From: an uncultured Allosphingosinicella sp.
GTDB lineage: Bacteria > Pseudomonadota > Alphaproteobacteria > Sphingomonadales > Sphingomonadaceae
Assembly (NCBI GenBank): GCA_934539295.1
Contig: CAKTCN010000004.1
Span: 45,081-109,080, forward strand
Direction of reading: 5' to 3'
DNA: 64,000 bases
Below the pieces are notes generated by a model, which was not told the origin of the DNA, did no database searches, and was given only the letters and a program-made list of their open reading frames with translations. The translations under genes and the position numbers were made by a program. Numbering within the stretch: position 1 is the first letter of the stretch; every line of letters begins with the position of its first letter. Of the stretch, positions 16,135 through 24,907 are shown one piece after another.

Positions 16135-17285
16135 ACCCGCTCTTCGCTGATCAGCGCGTCTCGATCTTCGAGCATATGTCGGGTCTTGCCCGGGATCATG
16201 GAGCCGTGAATCTCGGCCAGGGCTTTCCTGATTTCGGCTGGCCACATGACGTGGTGGAGAAGGCGGCCGACCTCCTTGGTTCAGCATCCAACCAATATCC
16301 GCCCTCGCGCGGCCTGCCAGAGCTACGCGAAGCGATCGCCGCACATTATGCGGAGCATCAGGCGATCGCCTATTCGCCGGACGAGGTCATCGTCACGTCG
16401 GGCGCGACGGAGGCGCTGGCGGCTGCCATCCTGGCGCTGGTGAGTCCCGGCGACGAGGTCGTCATGTTCGCGCCGCTATACGATGCCTATGTACCGCTGG
16501 TGCGCAGGGCAGGCGGCGTGCCGCGCTTCATCAAGCTCGCGCCGCCCGATTGGAGGATCACGTCCCAGACGGTGGCGGAGGCCATTGGTGAGCGCACGCG
16601 CCTCGTCATCCTCAACAATCCGCATAACCCCACCGCGCGCATGTTCGGGCAAGACGAACTCAGTCTGGTGGCCGACGCGTGCGTGCGCCACGATGTCCTG
16701 CTGCTGAGCGACGAAGTTTGGGAGCATGTCGCATTTGATGGCCGCGCCCACGTGCCTATCGCATCCATGCCGGGGATGCAGGAGCGCACGGTGAAGATCG
16801 GTTCGGCGGGCAAGATCTTCTCGTTGACCGGCTGGAAGGTCGGCTGGTTCTGCGCGGCGCGGCGACTGGCACAGCCGATCACCGCGGCGCATCAATATAT
16901 CGCCTTCACCACGCCGCCCAACCTGCAGGGTGCCGTCGCCTACGGTTTAGGGAAGGACATGAATTATTATCGCGACATGCGATCCGGCTTCGGTGCTTCG
17001 CGCGACCGGTTGGAGGCCGGGCTACGCGAGATCGGCTATGCGCCACTCAAGGCCGAGGGAAGTTACTTTCTGAGCGTGGATCTGACCGCATCCGGGATCA
17101 ACGCCACCGATGTCGATTTCAGCGAGCGTGCAGTGCGCGAAGCTGGCGTCGCGGTGATCCCGCTGTCGCCTTTCTACGAAGAGAATGCAGTGACCAACGT
17201 CGTTCGCCTCTGCTTCGCCAAGCGCGAAGAGACGTTGGCGGCAGGCCTGGATGCTCTGCATCAAGCCCGACGCCTGTTTGGCTGA
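16131..17285 (+). CDS. Class I/II PLP-dependent aminotransferase
   Basis: A 384-residue fold-type I aminotransferase close to the YbdL methionine aminotransferase/kynurenine aminotransferase group. Recognisable are NLGQGFPDFGWP near the N-terminus, VTSGATEALAAAI, the NNPHNPTARMF Asn-Pro motif, LLSDEVWEHVAFDG and the Schiff-base lysine in IGSAGKIFSLTGWKVGW. The likely reaction is transamination of methionine, glutamine or aromatic amino acids with 2-oxo acids; exact substrate not determined. It is coupled to the DUF72 gene by a four-base overlap. Confidence 0.88.
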   Translation: MNPLFADQRVSIFEHMSGLARDHGAVNLGQGFPDFGWPHDVVEKAADLLGSASNQYPPSRGLPELREAIAAHYAEHQAIAYSPDEVIVTSGATEALAAAILALVSPGDEVVMFAPLYDAYVPLVRRAGGVPRFIKLAPPDWRITSQTVAEAIGERTRLVILNNPHNPTARMFGQDELSLVADACVRHDVLLLSDEVWEHVAFDGRAHVPIASMPGMQERTVKIGSAGKIFSLTGWKVGWFCAARRLAQPITAAHQYIAFTTPPNLQGAVAYGLGKDMNYYRDMRSGFGASRDRLEAGLREIGYAPLKAEGSYFLSVDLTASGINATDVDFSERAVREAGVAVIPLSPFYEENAVTNVVRLCFAKREETLAAGLDALHQARRLFG

Positions 17286-17433
17286 CGCACTTGTTTATTT
17301 CGCAGGCGAACTAATATCCTTACCGATCAATCTGTTGCGGTAAGGAGTCGCTTGACGGAAAACCGATGCGGCTGACCTTGGTCATGCTGGTGAAAGCTGG
17401 CATGGCTAGGAGGGGCACGGTAAAGGAGTGCGC

Positions 17434-18699
17434 ATGAAGACGATCAACCGCCTGTCCATCCTGTCCGCCCTGGCAGTGACCCTTGCAACGCCAGCTTACG
17501 CACAGCTTCAGGAAGGCGAGAAGCCGACTGCCGAGCAGATTGCTGCCGGCGAAGCGCCTGCGCAGCGTTTCTCCGAAGCGGAAACGGTATATCGCGGCCT
17601 GCAGGGCACGATGGTCCCGCGCGAATGGACGCCGCAGGCCGGCCGTGATCTCGCCGCCTATATCGACCGTGTCGGGGCAGAAGGCTTCGTGCCTGCCGAT
17701 TATGCGCCCGAACGCATTCGCGCCGCACTTGAATCGCGCGACAAGGCGGCTCTCAACTTCGCCGCGACGGACAGTTTCCTTCGGCTCAGTGCCGACCTTG
17801 CGCTCGGTGCATTGCCGATCAGCGTGCGTGACGACTGGCACATGAAGGATCCGGACCTGGAAGGCGCGCAGCAATTCGCGCTGATAGAGCGGATAGGACA
17901 GGGCGAGAAGGTGTCGGACGTTCTCAACTCGCTGCTGCCGACGCACCCGCAATATGCCGAATTGAAGGGCGTGCTGGCCCGGGCCGAGGATGCGAGCACC
18001 CGCGAAAAGGCAAGGGTGAACCTGGAGCGCTGGCGCTGGCTGCCGCGCGATCTTGGCCCCCGCTACGTGATCGTGAACGTGCCCGCTTATACGGCTGCGT
18101 TGGTGGAGAATGGCGGGGTGGTCGCACGGCATCGTGCGGTGGTGGGTTCGACCCGCACGCCGACGCCGCAGCTGAGCGCGGTAGCGACTGGCGTCATCCT
18201 CAATCCCTGGTGGGAAATCCCGAAGAGCATCGAGCCCGAGGTGCGTGGCAAGAAGGGCTATGTGAAGGTCGCGACGGAAGGCGGCGGTTCGCGTTATCGC
18301 CAGCCGCCGGGTCCCGGCAACTCGCTCGGCCGCATGAAGGTGGTGATGCCGAACAACTACGCCATCTACCTGCACGACACGCCGTCCAAGGCGCTGTTCT
18401 CCAAGCCGGATCGCGCCGCCAGCCACGGCTGCATCCGAACGCAGGACGCGCTCGGCTTTGCACGGGTGCTGCTCGACAATCCGGAATGGGACAAGGCTGC
18501 GATCGACGCGCAGATCGCGTCGGGCAAGACGGTGCAGGCCAAGGCCACCGTAGCGACTCCGGTCTATATCGCTTATTTCACCGCCGCAGCGGCAAAGAAT
18601 GATGCCGGTATCGTAACCTACAAGGACGTCTATGGACGCGACAAGAAGGTGATCGCGGCCATGAATGCCAAAGCCAAACCGACGCTCGCCTCCCGCTAG
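17434..18699 (+). CDS. L,D-transpeptidase, YcbB-like scaffold plus YkuD domain
   Basis: A 421-residue periplasmic enzyme with a signal peptide (MKTINRLSILSALAVTLATP, cleaved after AYA). The N-terminal scaffold region is followed by the YkuD catalytic domain (~210-380) whose nucleophile Cys lies in RAASHGCIRTQDA. Such enzymes make 3-3 cross-links in peptidoglycan or attach proteins to it. ATG 17434 is preferred over GTG 17428 because AAGGAG stands 6 nt before it. It is shorter than YcbB. A ClpP-like gene follows, then a second, convergent L,D-transpeptidase-like gene. Confidence 0.9.
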   Translation: MKTINRLSILSALAVTLATPAYAQLQEGEKPTAEQIAAGEAPAQRFSEAETVYRGLQGTMVPREWTPQAGRDLAAYIDRVGAEGFVPADYAPERIRAALESRDKAALNFAATDSFLRLSADLALGALPISVRDDWHMKDPDLEGAQQFALIERIGQGEKVSDVLNSLLPTHPQYAELKGVLARAEDASTREKARVNLERWRWLPRDLGPRYVIVNVPAYTAALVENGGVVARHRAVVGSTRTPTPQLSAVATGVILNPWWEIPKSIEPEVRGKKGYVKVATEGGGSRYRQPPGPGNSLGRMKVVMPNNYAIYLHDTPSKALFSKPDRAASHGCIRTQDALGFARVLLDNPEWDKAAIDAQIASGKTVQAKATVATPVYIAYFTAAAAKNDAGIVTYKDVYGRDKKVIAAMNAKAKPTLASR

Positions 18700-18804
18700 G
18701 ACGGTCGATGGCGCGGCTGGCACCCGACAATCGGGGAACAGTCGCGCCATTGCCGGGTTTCCTGTGCCCTGACGTACCCAACGGGTCCAAGACACGGGAT
18801 TGAC

Positions 18805-19374
18805 ATGGATTTGCAGACTCTTCAGCCGCGGGACTTCAGCAACCCGGCGATCCTTCTTTCGGGCAGCGTGGACGGCAACATGTATGCCGAGTTTCGCCGC
18901 CAGCTCCAGAACGCGCCCGACCAGGGTGTCGTCGTGGTCGAGCTGTCCACGCTAGGCGGCGATCCGGAGATTGCCCGCATGATGGGCGAGGACATACGCT
19001 TCAACAGCGACCTTGCGCCCGAGCGTCGGTTCGTGTTCCTGGGTAAGGCCATGGTCTATTCCGCGGGAGCCACGTTCATGAGCTTCTTCGCAAAGCCCAA
19101 CCGCTACTTCACGCGCGGCACGCGGCTGATGATCCACGAGCGCAAGCTGCAGGCGGCGGTAAACCTGGATGGACCGATGAGCGTGTGCATGACGACGCTC
19201 AAGGCCAAGATGAACGAGATCGAGACTTCCATCGACATCCAGGAGGAGGGCTTCCAGCACCTCATCATGGGATCGAACGTCAGCATGGAGGAACTGCTCG
19301 AGCGGGCAAGCGAGAATTGGTATCTGGGCGCCCAGGAGGCCTGCGAGCGCGGGCTGATCGAGGCCGTGATCTGA
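18805..19374 (+). CDS. ClpP-like (S14-fold) protein with an altered triad
   Basis: A 189-residue single-domain protein with the ClpP/crotonase-like fold. STLGGDPEIA resembles the oxyanion loop, Ser86 lies in AMVYSAGATF and His111 in RLMIHERKL, both at ClpP catalytic positions. By hand alignment of the C-terminal SENWYLGAQEA with E. coli ClpP, the catalytic Asp171 corresponds to Asn here. There is no signal peptide or membrane anchor. The genome's main ClpP, which should be beside clpX, is not in this window, so this is a paralogue of unknown substrate. It sits between two L,D-transpeptidase-type genes. Confidence 0.82.
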   Translation: MDLQTLQPRDFSNPAILLSGSVDGNMYAEFRRQLQNAPDQGVVVVELSTLGGDPEIARMMGEDIRFNSDLAPERRFVFLGKAMVYSAGATFMSFFAKPNRYFTRGTRLMIHERKLQAAVNLDGPMSVCMTTLKAKMNEIETSIDIQEEGFQHLIMGSNVSMEELLERASENWYLGAQEACERGLIEAVI

Positions 19375-19382
19375 ACTTCGGA

Positions 19383-19410
19383 GCCCTTCACCTCGGCGGG
19401 GGTGAAGGGC
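19383..19410. terminator. Hairpin between convergent genes
   Basis: GCCCTTCACC (19383-19392) and GGTGAAGGGC (19401-19410) form a perfect 10-bp stem with an 8-nt loop, 8 bp after the ClpP-like stop and 5 bp from the stop of the convergent gene. There is no clear T-tract, so it is a structural rather than a classical intrinsic terminator. Confidence 0.6.
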
Positions 19411-19415
19411 GGCGG

Positions 19416-20024
19416 TCAGACCTTGTCCGAGTAGAGCATCCTGCCAGGGCCGAGTTGCTGGAGCACATATTGCAGGCTGAGCTGTGACAGGGCGAAGCAG
19501 CCTTCCGACCGGCCCAGCTTTCCGAAGCTGTCTAGCATGTCCGGCTCCGCATAGCGGGCGGAATGGATCACGATCGCCCGCGCTTCGGCATTGCTGTTGC
19601 TGTAGTCCAGACCCTTGAGGCGGAGCGAGCGGCCATATTTCCCGTAATAAATGTCGCCCGTGACATAGGCGCCCGACGAGGACGCCTCGGAGCCCACAAC
19701 GTTCGAGAAGTAGTTCAGATAGCCGCTGTGATAGGGGTCGGACCCGCGGCCATGTGCGACATGGTAGCTGGTCACCATGCCGCTCGCGAGTTGCAGCAGG
19801 TAGAAGCGCTGCTCACGCGAGGGTCGGGAATAATCCGCGATGCCGATGAAGTCATCATAAGGAACGTAGCTGCGATGCTTTTCGAGCGCCGCCTTGGCGC
19901 GATCGAGCAGCCCCGGATTGACCATCACGCGCGATTGGGTGGCGGTGGCAAAGACAGGTCGGCTCATTCCGACGAGGCCGGCCGCCGCGCCGGTCTTGAT
20001 CAGGCTTCTCCTGGTAAGCGTCAC
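19416..20024 (-). CDS. Murein L,D-transpeptidase catalytic-domain protein (YkuD_2 type)
   Basis: A 202-residue protein with a twin-arginine-type signal (LTRRSLIKTGAAAGLVGM), indicating export by Tat, then a compact YkuD_2 domain. Landmarks are IGIADYSRPSREQRFYLL, HGRGSDPYHSGY and the presumed nucleophile Cys in GRSEGCFALS, with IVIHSARYAE before it. I start it at GTG 20024 (VTLTRRSLIK), 9 nt after GGAGA. Longer upstream frames exist but would bury the Tat signal. The exact reaction in this subfamily is not well established. Confidence 0.82.
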   Translation of the reverse strand: MTLTRRSLIKTGAAAGLVGMSRPVFATATQSRVMVNPGLLDRAKAALEKHRSYVPYDDFIGIADYSRPSREQRFYLLQLASGMVTSYHVAHGRGSDPYHSGYLNYFSNVVGSEASSSGAYVTGDIYYGKYGRSLRLKGLDYSNSNAEARAIVIHSARYAEPDMLDSFGKLGRSEGCFALSQLSLQYVLQQLGPGRMLYSDKV

Positions 20025-20211
20025 TCGTGCATTCTCCCCAGCCCGAATGTCAAAGCTAACCACTAAGTCATTGCTTCTCAACGATCCGGCTGGCGCTTTC
20101 GGTCCGTTCGCCGTGCGGAATGCGCATTTCACCGCATCCGGAACATTGCGCACGGCCGTTGCGTGCGGGAACTCGCGGGGAAGGTGGACGTCTCCTCGTG
20201 CGGAGACTCGC

Positions 20212-21264
20212 ATGCCCTTCGACCCCTTCAAGTCCCTTGCGGTGCAGCCAGGCACGCCCCCGATGGAGGCCAAGCTGGTGGATGCGCTGCCGGTCGAGCC
20301 GGGTTGGCAGTTCGAGCCCAAGTGGGACGGGTTCCGCTGCCTCGCCTTCAAGCAGGGCAACGACGTGATGCTGATGTCGAAGTCGGGCAAGCCGCTCGGG
20401 CGCTATTTTCCGGAGGTCGTCGACCTGGTGCGGACGCTCGGCACCAAGCAATTGGCGTTGGATGGCGAACTGATCATTCCGGTTGGGGAGAGTTTGTCGT
20501 TCGAGGCGCTGCAGATGCGGCTGCATCCGGCCGAAAGCCGGATCAGGAAGCTATCGGTCGAAACGCCGGCACAGTTCATGCTGTTCGATTGCCTGCTCGA
20601 CCCACACGCTGCCAGCCTTGTCGAAGCACCGCTATCTCATCGACGCGACGTGCTCGAGGCGATCCATGCGAAGGAGGGGAGGGAGAGCCTTCTCCTTTCC
20701 GCGATGACGCTGGACAGGAACAAGGCCGACCGCTGGCTTGCGGGTGCAGGGACTGCCCTGGACGGCGTGGTCGCAAAACGCCGCGACGAGCCCTACCGAT
20801 CCGGTGAGCGCGCCATGCTGAAGATGAAGCAGATGCGGACCGCCGAGTGCGTGGTAGGCGGCTTCCGCTACGGCACGGACAGCGGCCTCGTCGCCTCCCT
20901 GCTCCTGGGCCTTTATGATGAGGAGGGACGGCTTGATCATGTGGGCTTCACCTCCTCCATTCCGGCTGCCGAGCGTCCGGCACTTACGCGCCGTCTGACG
21001 GCCTTGGTGGAGGAGCCTGGTTTCACGGGCGATGCGCCGGGCGGGCAGAGCCGGTGGAGTACGGAACGTTCGGCGGAATGGCAGCCGCTGCGACCCGAGC
21101 TGGTGGCCGAGGTGCGTTACGACCATGTCACGGGGCAGCGATTCCGTCACGGCACCAAATTCCTCCGCTGGCGACCCGACAAGGCGCCGGAGCAATGCAG
21201 GATGGACCAACTCCAGCCGGAGGCGCGTCCCGCCGAACTTGCCCGGTTACAGGAAGACCGATGA
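20212..21264 (+). CDS. ATP-dependent DNA ligase (LigC-like)
   Basis: A 350-residue ligase made of an adenylation domain and an OB-fold domain. The adenylated lysine is Lys37 in FEPKWDGFRCL (motif I); LALDGELIIP (motif III), LDGVVAKRRDEPYRSG (motif IV) and MLKMKQ (motif V) follow. There is no polymerase, nuclease or Ku partner, so it resembles the stand-alone LigC class rather than LigD, and a role in short-patch or stationary-phase repair is plausible. The start ATG 20212 directly precedes the domain; the open frame upstream is not conserved-looking. Confidence 0.9.
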   Translation: MPFDPFKSLAVQPGTPPMEAKLVDALPVEPGWQFEPKWDGFRCLAFKQGNDVMLMSKSGKPLGRYFPEVVDLVRTLGTKQLALDGELIIPVGESLSFEALQMRLHPAESRIRKLSVETPAQFMLFDCLLDPHAASLVEAPLSHRRDVLEAIHAKEGRESLLLSAMTLDRNKADRWLAGAGTALDGVVAKRRDEPYRSGERAMLKMKQMRTAECVVGGFRYGTDSGLVASLLLGLYDEEGRLDHVGFTSSIPAAERPALTRRLTALVEEPGFTGDAPGGQSRWSTERSAEWQPLRPELVAEVRYDHVTGQRFRHGTKFLRWRPDKAPEQCRMDQLQPEARPAELARLQEDR

Positions 21265-21467
21265 GCAAGCGGATCGTCGAGGGCCGTGCAGGGGCATAGC
21301 TGCCGCAGGGTCCCGAGCGGCTCCCATCAACAAAGTCTTAACCCGTGCTACAGTAGATTTCCCATATATCAGGATCAATCACGCTCGTCTCTAAGGCCAG
21401 GGTCCCCATCACCCAGATGGGTCCCCAGATCGCGGCTCCGCCTAGTGTCGCGGTCAACCCCGAAGTT

Positions 21468-21513
21468 CCCGGTGGCGAAACCCCCACTTCGCCACCGGGC
21501 TTCACAAGCCCGG
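21468..21513 (+). promoter_or_regulatory. Two overlapping, mutually exclusive hairpins upstream of a response-regulator gene
   Basis: CCCGGTGGCGAA (21468-21479) pairs with TTCGCCACCGGG (21488-21499) as a 12-bp perfect stem. CCGGGCTT (21495-21502) pairs with AAGCCCGG (21506-21513) as an 8-bp perfect stem. They share CCGGG, so both cannot form at once. The rest of the 329-bp gap from 21265 holds CAATTC (21520-21525) facing GAATTG (21534-21539), a possible operator, and no gene. Confidence 0.55.
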
Positions 21514-21593
21514 CATGATCAATTCTGGATAAGGAATTGTGCCCTGGGGCCCATATTCTTTAGAAAAGCGGTTGTGTTTTTCATCTGGGAAGG

Positions 21594-22235
21594 GTGCTCG
21601 CGATTCGTTCCGTCTATGTGATCGACGACGACTTCGACGTTCGGACTTCGATCAGTTTCATGCTTGCGTCCGATGACCTGGAAGCGACGACTTTCGGAGG
21701 CGGGGAGGGCTTGCTCGCCGCCTTGCCGGATCTTGAGCCCGGGTGCATCCTGCTCGACGTCCGCATGCCCAAGATGGACGGGTTCGAGGTGATGGCCGTG
21801 CTGCGCAAGCGTGCAATCGACTGGCCCATCATCGTCATGACCGGCCACGGGGAGGTTCCCGTGGCGGTGCGTGCCATGAAAAACGGTGCGATCGACTTTA
21901 TCGAAAAGCCGTTCGGCGAGGACGTTCTGGCCGCCAGCCTCGAGCGCGGCTTCGCATTGCTGGACGAGAGGAACAGCAAGGACCAGCACCGCCGATCGGC
22001 GCGCGAACGGATCGCAATGCTGTCTGCGCGTGAGCGCGAAGTGCTGCAGGGACTGCTCGGCGGCATGCCTAACAAGCTCGTGGCCGATCGGCTGGGCATC
22101 AGCCTGCGCACGGTGGAGATGCACCGTGCCAACATGATGGATCGGCTGCGCGTAAAGAGCCTTGCGGAGGCGTTGACGCTGGCGGTCCAGTCGGATCTGC
22201 CGATATTGGACGCGGACAAGAACGAGCAGGATTGA
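21594..22235 (+). CDS. FixJ-like response regulator (REC + LuxR-type HTH)
   Basis: A 213-residue transcription factor. The receiver domain has the acidic pocket VIDDDFD, phosphoacceptor Asp55 in LLDVRMPKMDG, the switch Thr in IVMTGHGEV and Lys in FIEKPFGE. The C-terminal helix-turn-helix (SAREREVLQGLLGGMPNKLV, LGISLRTVEMHRANMMDRL) is of the LuxR/FixJ class. Start is GTG 21594. The sensor kinase gene follows after 19 bp, giving a cognate pair in unusual regulator-first order. Confidence 0.93.
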   Translation: MLAIRSVYVIDDDFDVRTSISFMLASDDLEATTFGGGEGLLAALPDLEPGCILLDVRMPKMDGFEVMAVLRKRAIDWPIIVMTGHGEVPVAVRAMKNGAIDFIEKPFGEDVLAASLERGFALLDERNSKDQHRRSARERIAMLSAREREVLQGLLGGMPNKLVADRLGISLRTVEMHRANMMDRLRVKSLAEALTLAVQSDLPILDADKNEQD

Positions 22236-22254
22236 CGGGCGGGAGGCCTGAAGC

Positions 22255-24267
22255 GTGCCAGGGTCGCTTTCCGTCATCATAGACGATCCACGCTTCCTTG
22301 GCGCTGCCGAGGCGCTTTGCACGACGGGCGTCGATTGTCACCACGACACACCGGAGACGCTCGCGGCGGCCATCGTAGGCGGCAGTGCCACGGCGGCGCT
22401 GATCGACGTACAGACGCTGAAGCGGCAGGACTGGCACCTGGTCGAGGCAGCCGTGGCGGGCCAGCCTATATGGTCGGCCTTGCCTTTCATCCTGATGGTG
22501 GATCGCGTCGACAGAGGTGCGTTGGCGGACGCTGCCGACCGCCTCATCAACGTCGTACCCGTGGAGCCGCCGGTCGACGCGGCCCTGCTGGCACACGTCG
22601 CCCGCACGGCCATACGTGCCCGAAAACGGCAGCGCCGGTCCGGGCGGCTCATCGCCGACAGCCTGGAGATAGAGGCGAGGCTGGAACAGGATGTGCGGGC
22701 GCGCACCGCCGACCTGCATGCCGCCAACCTCCGCCTCCTGAACGAGGCCGAGGAGCGCCTCGGCGTCGAGCATCGGCTGCGCGAGAGCGAGGAGATGTAC
22801 CGCTACACGGTGGAACTTACCAACCAGCTTGCATGGACCGCATCAACCGAGCTCAGGGTCGAGACGATCAGCGAGACGTTTCGAAGGATCACAGGCTTGG
22901 CCGAAAAGCTGCACCCGCATGAAGGCTTCGTGGCGGTGGTCCACCCGGACGATCTTGGCCCTACTCTGGAGGCGTGGCGGGTTGGTGCCGCCGGACGCAA
23001 GCCGGCCAGTGCCGAGTTCAGGATACGTATGGCGGATGGCACCTATCGCCTGTTCCATGCGCGTGCCGTACCGCGGCTGGACGAAAATGGTGAGATCGTA
23101 CGCTGGTACGGCTATACCGAGGACATCCAGCAGCAAAGAGAGGCCGAGCATGCACGGCGCACGGCCGAGGAGCGCTACCGGCTTGCGGCCCGGGCAACCA
23201 ACGACGCAATCTGGGAGCTCGATCTTCAGACGCAGACGGTTCAATGGAGCGAGACGTCGGGTGACGCTCTCGGCCTCCATGACGCCGCGCCCGGCATCAC
23301 GTCGGTCGCTTGGTGGGAAGAACGCGTCCATTCGGAGGACCGTCAAATCGCCATCGACAGCCTGCGACAGGCATTGTCGGAAGGTCAGGAGCGATGGAGC
23401 GGCACCTATCGCTGGCGGCAGCCCGACGGCAGCTACCGCCATTATTACGACCGAGGCTTCATCATGCGCGACGAGCGAGGGGAGGCGGTGCGGATCGTCG
23501 GTGCCATGTCCGACATCACGCCGCAATTGCGCGCCCAGGAGGAGGTCAGCCGCATGCAGGCCGAACTGATCCACGTATCGCGGGTGAGCGCGATGGGCAC
23601 CATGGCCTCGACGCTGGCACACGAACTCAACCAGCCCCTTACAGTGGTGACCAACTACCTGCGTGGCATCCGGCGCATGACGGACATGGACGAGATCGAG
23701 CTCAACGAGTTTCGCCATGCTTTGGCGCTGGCCGAAAGCGGCGCGCTGCGGGCCGGGCAGATCGTCAGGCGCCTGCGCGAACTGGTTGCGCGCGGCACTG
23801 CGGCGATCCGGCGCGAGGATCTGCTCAAGCTGATCGAGGATGCCGGCGTTATCGCATTCCTGGACGCCCACGTCCTCGGCATCGTTCCCCGGGTCCACCT
23901 CGATCCCGACGCACGCTGCGTCGAGGCGGACAGGATCCAGATCCAGCAGGTCATCATCAATCTGGTGCGCAATGCCGTTCAGGCGGTGCAATCGCGCGAA
24001 AGGCGCGAGGTGATCATCCGTGCGAGCCGGATTTCTCCCGCCCAGGTGCAGATCTGTGTGGAGGATAGCGGCAGCGGCCTGCCCGCCCAGGTGCGCGATG
24101 CTTTATTCTCGCCGTTCCAGACGACCAAGCCGGACGGAATGGGCATCGGCCTGTCGATCTGCCGTACCATCATCGAGGCGCATGGCGGCAAGATCTGGGC
24201 GGAGGATCGCGAGGGCGGGGGGACCGTCTTCTGCTTCACCCTGCCGGCCATCGATCCCGACAGCTAA
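22255..24267 (+). CDS. PAS-domain sensor histidine kinase (FixL-like)
   Basis: A 670-residue soluble kinase with no membrane segment, so it senses a cytoplasmic signal. Residues ~1-115 look like a degenerate receiver domain (LIDVQTLKRQ but no full acidic pocket). A coiled region (~120-180) and two PAS/PAC domains (~180-305 and ~310-435) follow, then HisKA with His456 in TLAHELNQPLT and an HATPase domain (INLVRNAVQAV, EDSGSGLP, KPDGMGIGLSI). The HELNQPL box and domain order resemble FixL/TodS-type kinases, but I cannot confirm a haem-binding PAS. GTG start. Confidence 0.92.
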   Translation: MPGSLSVIIDDPRFLGAAEALCTTGVDCHHDTPETLAAAIVGGSATAALIDVQTLKRQDWHLVEAAVAGQPIWSALPFILMVDRVDRGALADAADRLINVVPVEPPVDAALLAHVARTAIRARKRQRRSGRLIADSLEIEARLEQDVRARTADLHAANLRLLNEAEERLGVEHRLRESEEMYRYTVELTNQLAWTASTELRVETISETFRRITGLAEKLHPHEGFVAVVHPDDLGPTLEAWRVGAAGRKPASAEFRIRMADGTYRLFHARAVPRLDENGEIVRWYGYTEDIQQQREAEHARRTAEERYRLAARATNDAIWELDLQTQTVQWSETSGDALGLHDAAPGITSVAWWEERVHSEDRQIAIDSLRQALSEGQERWSGTYRWRQPDGSYRHYYDRGFIMRDERGEAVRIVGAMSDITPQLRAQEEVSRMQAELIHVSRVSAMGTMASTLAHELNQPLTVVTNYLRGIRRMTDMDEIELNEFRHALALAESGALRAGQIVRRLRELVARGTAAIRREDLLKLIEDAGVIAFLDAHVLGIVPRVHLDPDARCVEADRIQIQQVIINLVRNAVQAVQSRERREVIIRASRISPAQVQICVEDSGSGLPAQVRDALFSPFQTTKPDGMGIGLSICRTIIEAHGGKIWAEDREGGGTVFCFTLPAIDPDS

Positions 24268-24332
24268 TCGCCGGCTTACAAGTGTGGCCGCCGCTTCCTA
24301 TCTGTGCCGCAGACAAGGAACGAGGCGAAAAT

Positions 24333-24878
24333 ATGCGTGAGGAAGTGGCGACACTGGCCGGCGGGTGCTTCTGGTGCACCGAAGCCGTCTTCAATGACGT
24401 GATCGGCGTCCAGACGGTCGAGAGCGGTTATATCGGGGGAACGGTGGCCAACCCCACCTATCGTCAGGTCTGCGGCGGCGACACCGGCCATGCCGAGGCG
24501 ATCCGTATCACCTATGACGCGGACGTGATTTCTTACGACGAACTGCTCGACATCTTCTTCACCACGCATGATCCGACGCAGCTCAATCGTCAGGGCAACG
24601 ACATCGGCACGCAATATCGGTCGGCGATCTTCCCGCATTCGCCCGAGCAGGAGGATGCGGCGCGCGCTGCGATGGAGCGTAATGCCGGCGAATGGCCGCA
24701 GCCGATCGTGACCACGATTGAGCCGCTCGGCGACTGGTATCCGGCCGAGGATTACCATCAGAGCTATTGGGAAGGCGAAGGCCAGCGCAATCCTTATTGC
24801 CTGTCGGTGATCCCGCCCAAGCTGCAGAAGCTGCGCAAGAGCTTCGCCAACCGGCTGAAGGACGGGGCATCAGCGTAA
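24333..24878 (+). CDS. msrA: Peptide-methionine (S)-S-oxide reductase
   Basis: A 181-residue MsrA that reduces methionine-S-sulfoxide in proteins. The catalytic cysteine lies in LAGGCFWCTEAVF near the N-terminus, followed by GYIGGTVANPTYRQVCGGDT, GHAEAIRITYD and YRSAIFPHSPEQ, all MsrA signatures. ATG 24333 gives the normal N-terminus and follows GGAACGAGGCG; the open frame upstream lacks similarity. It follows the FixJ/L-like pair by 65 bp, so a link to redox signalling is possible but unproven. Confidence 0.96.
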   Translation: MREEVATLAGGCFWCTEAVFNDVIGVQTVESGYIGGTVANPTYRQVCGGDTGHAEAIRITYDADVISYDELLDIFFTTHDPTQLNRQGNDIGTQYRSAIFPHSPEQEDAARAAMERNAGEWPQPIVTTIEPLGDWYPAEDYHQSYWEGEGQRNPYCLSVIPPKLQKLRKSFANRLKDGASA

Positions 24879-24907
24879 ATAGTTGAAAGGTGTGAGCAGG
24901 ACGTACG

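Noticed and set aside
19894..20211. Possible 106-codon N-terminal extension of the DNA ligase
   Set aside because: It overlaps the oppositely oriented Tat-signal region of the L,D-transpeptidase gene, and the ligase domain starts normally at 20212.
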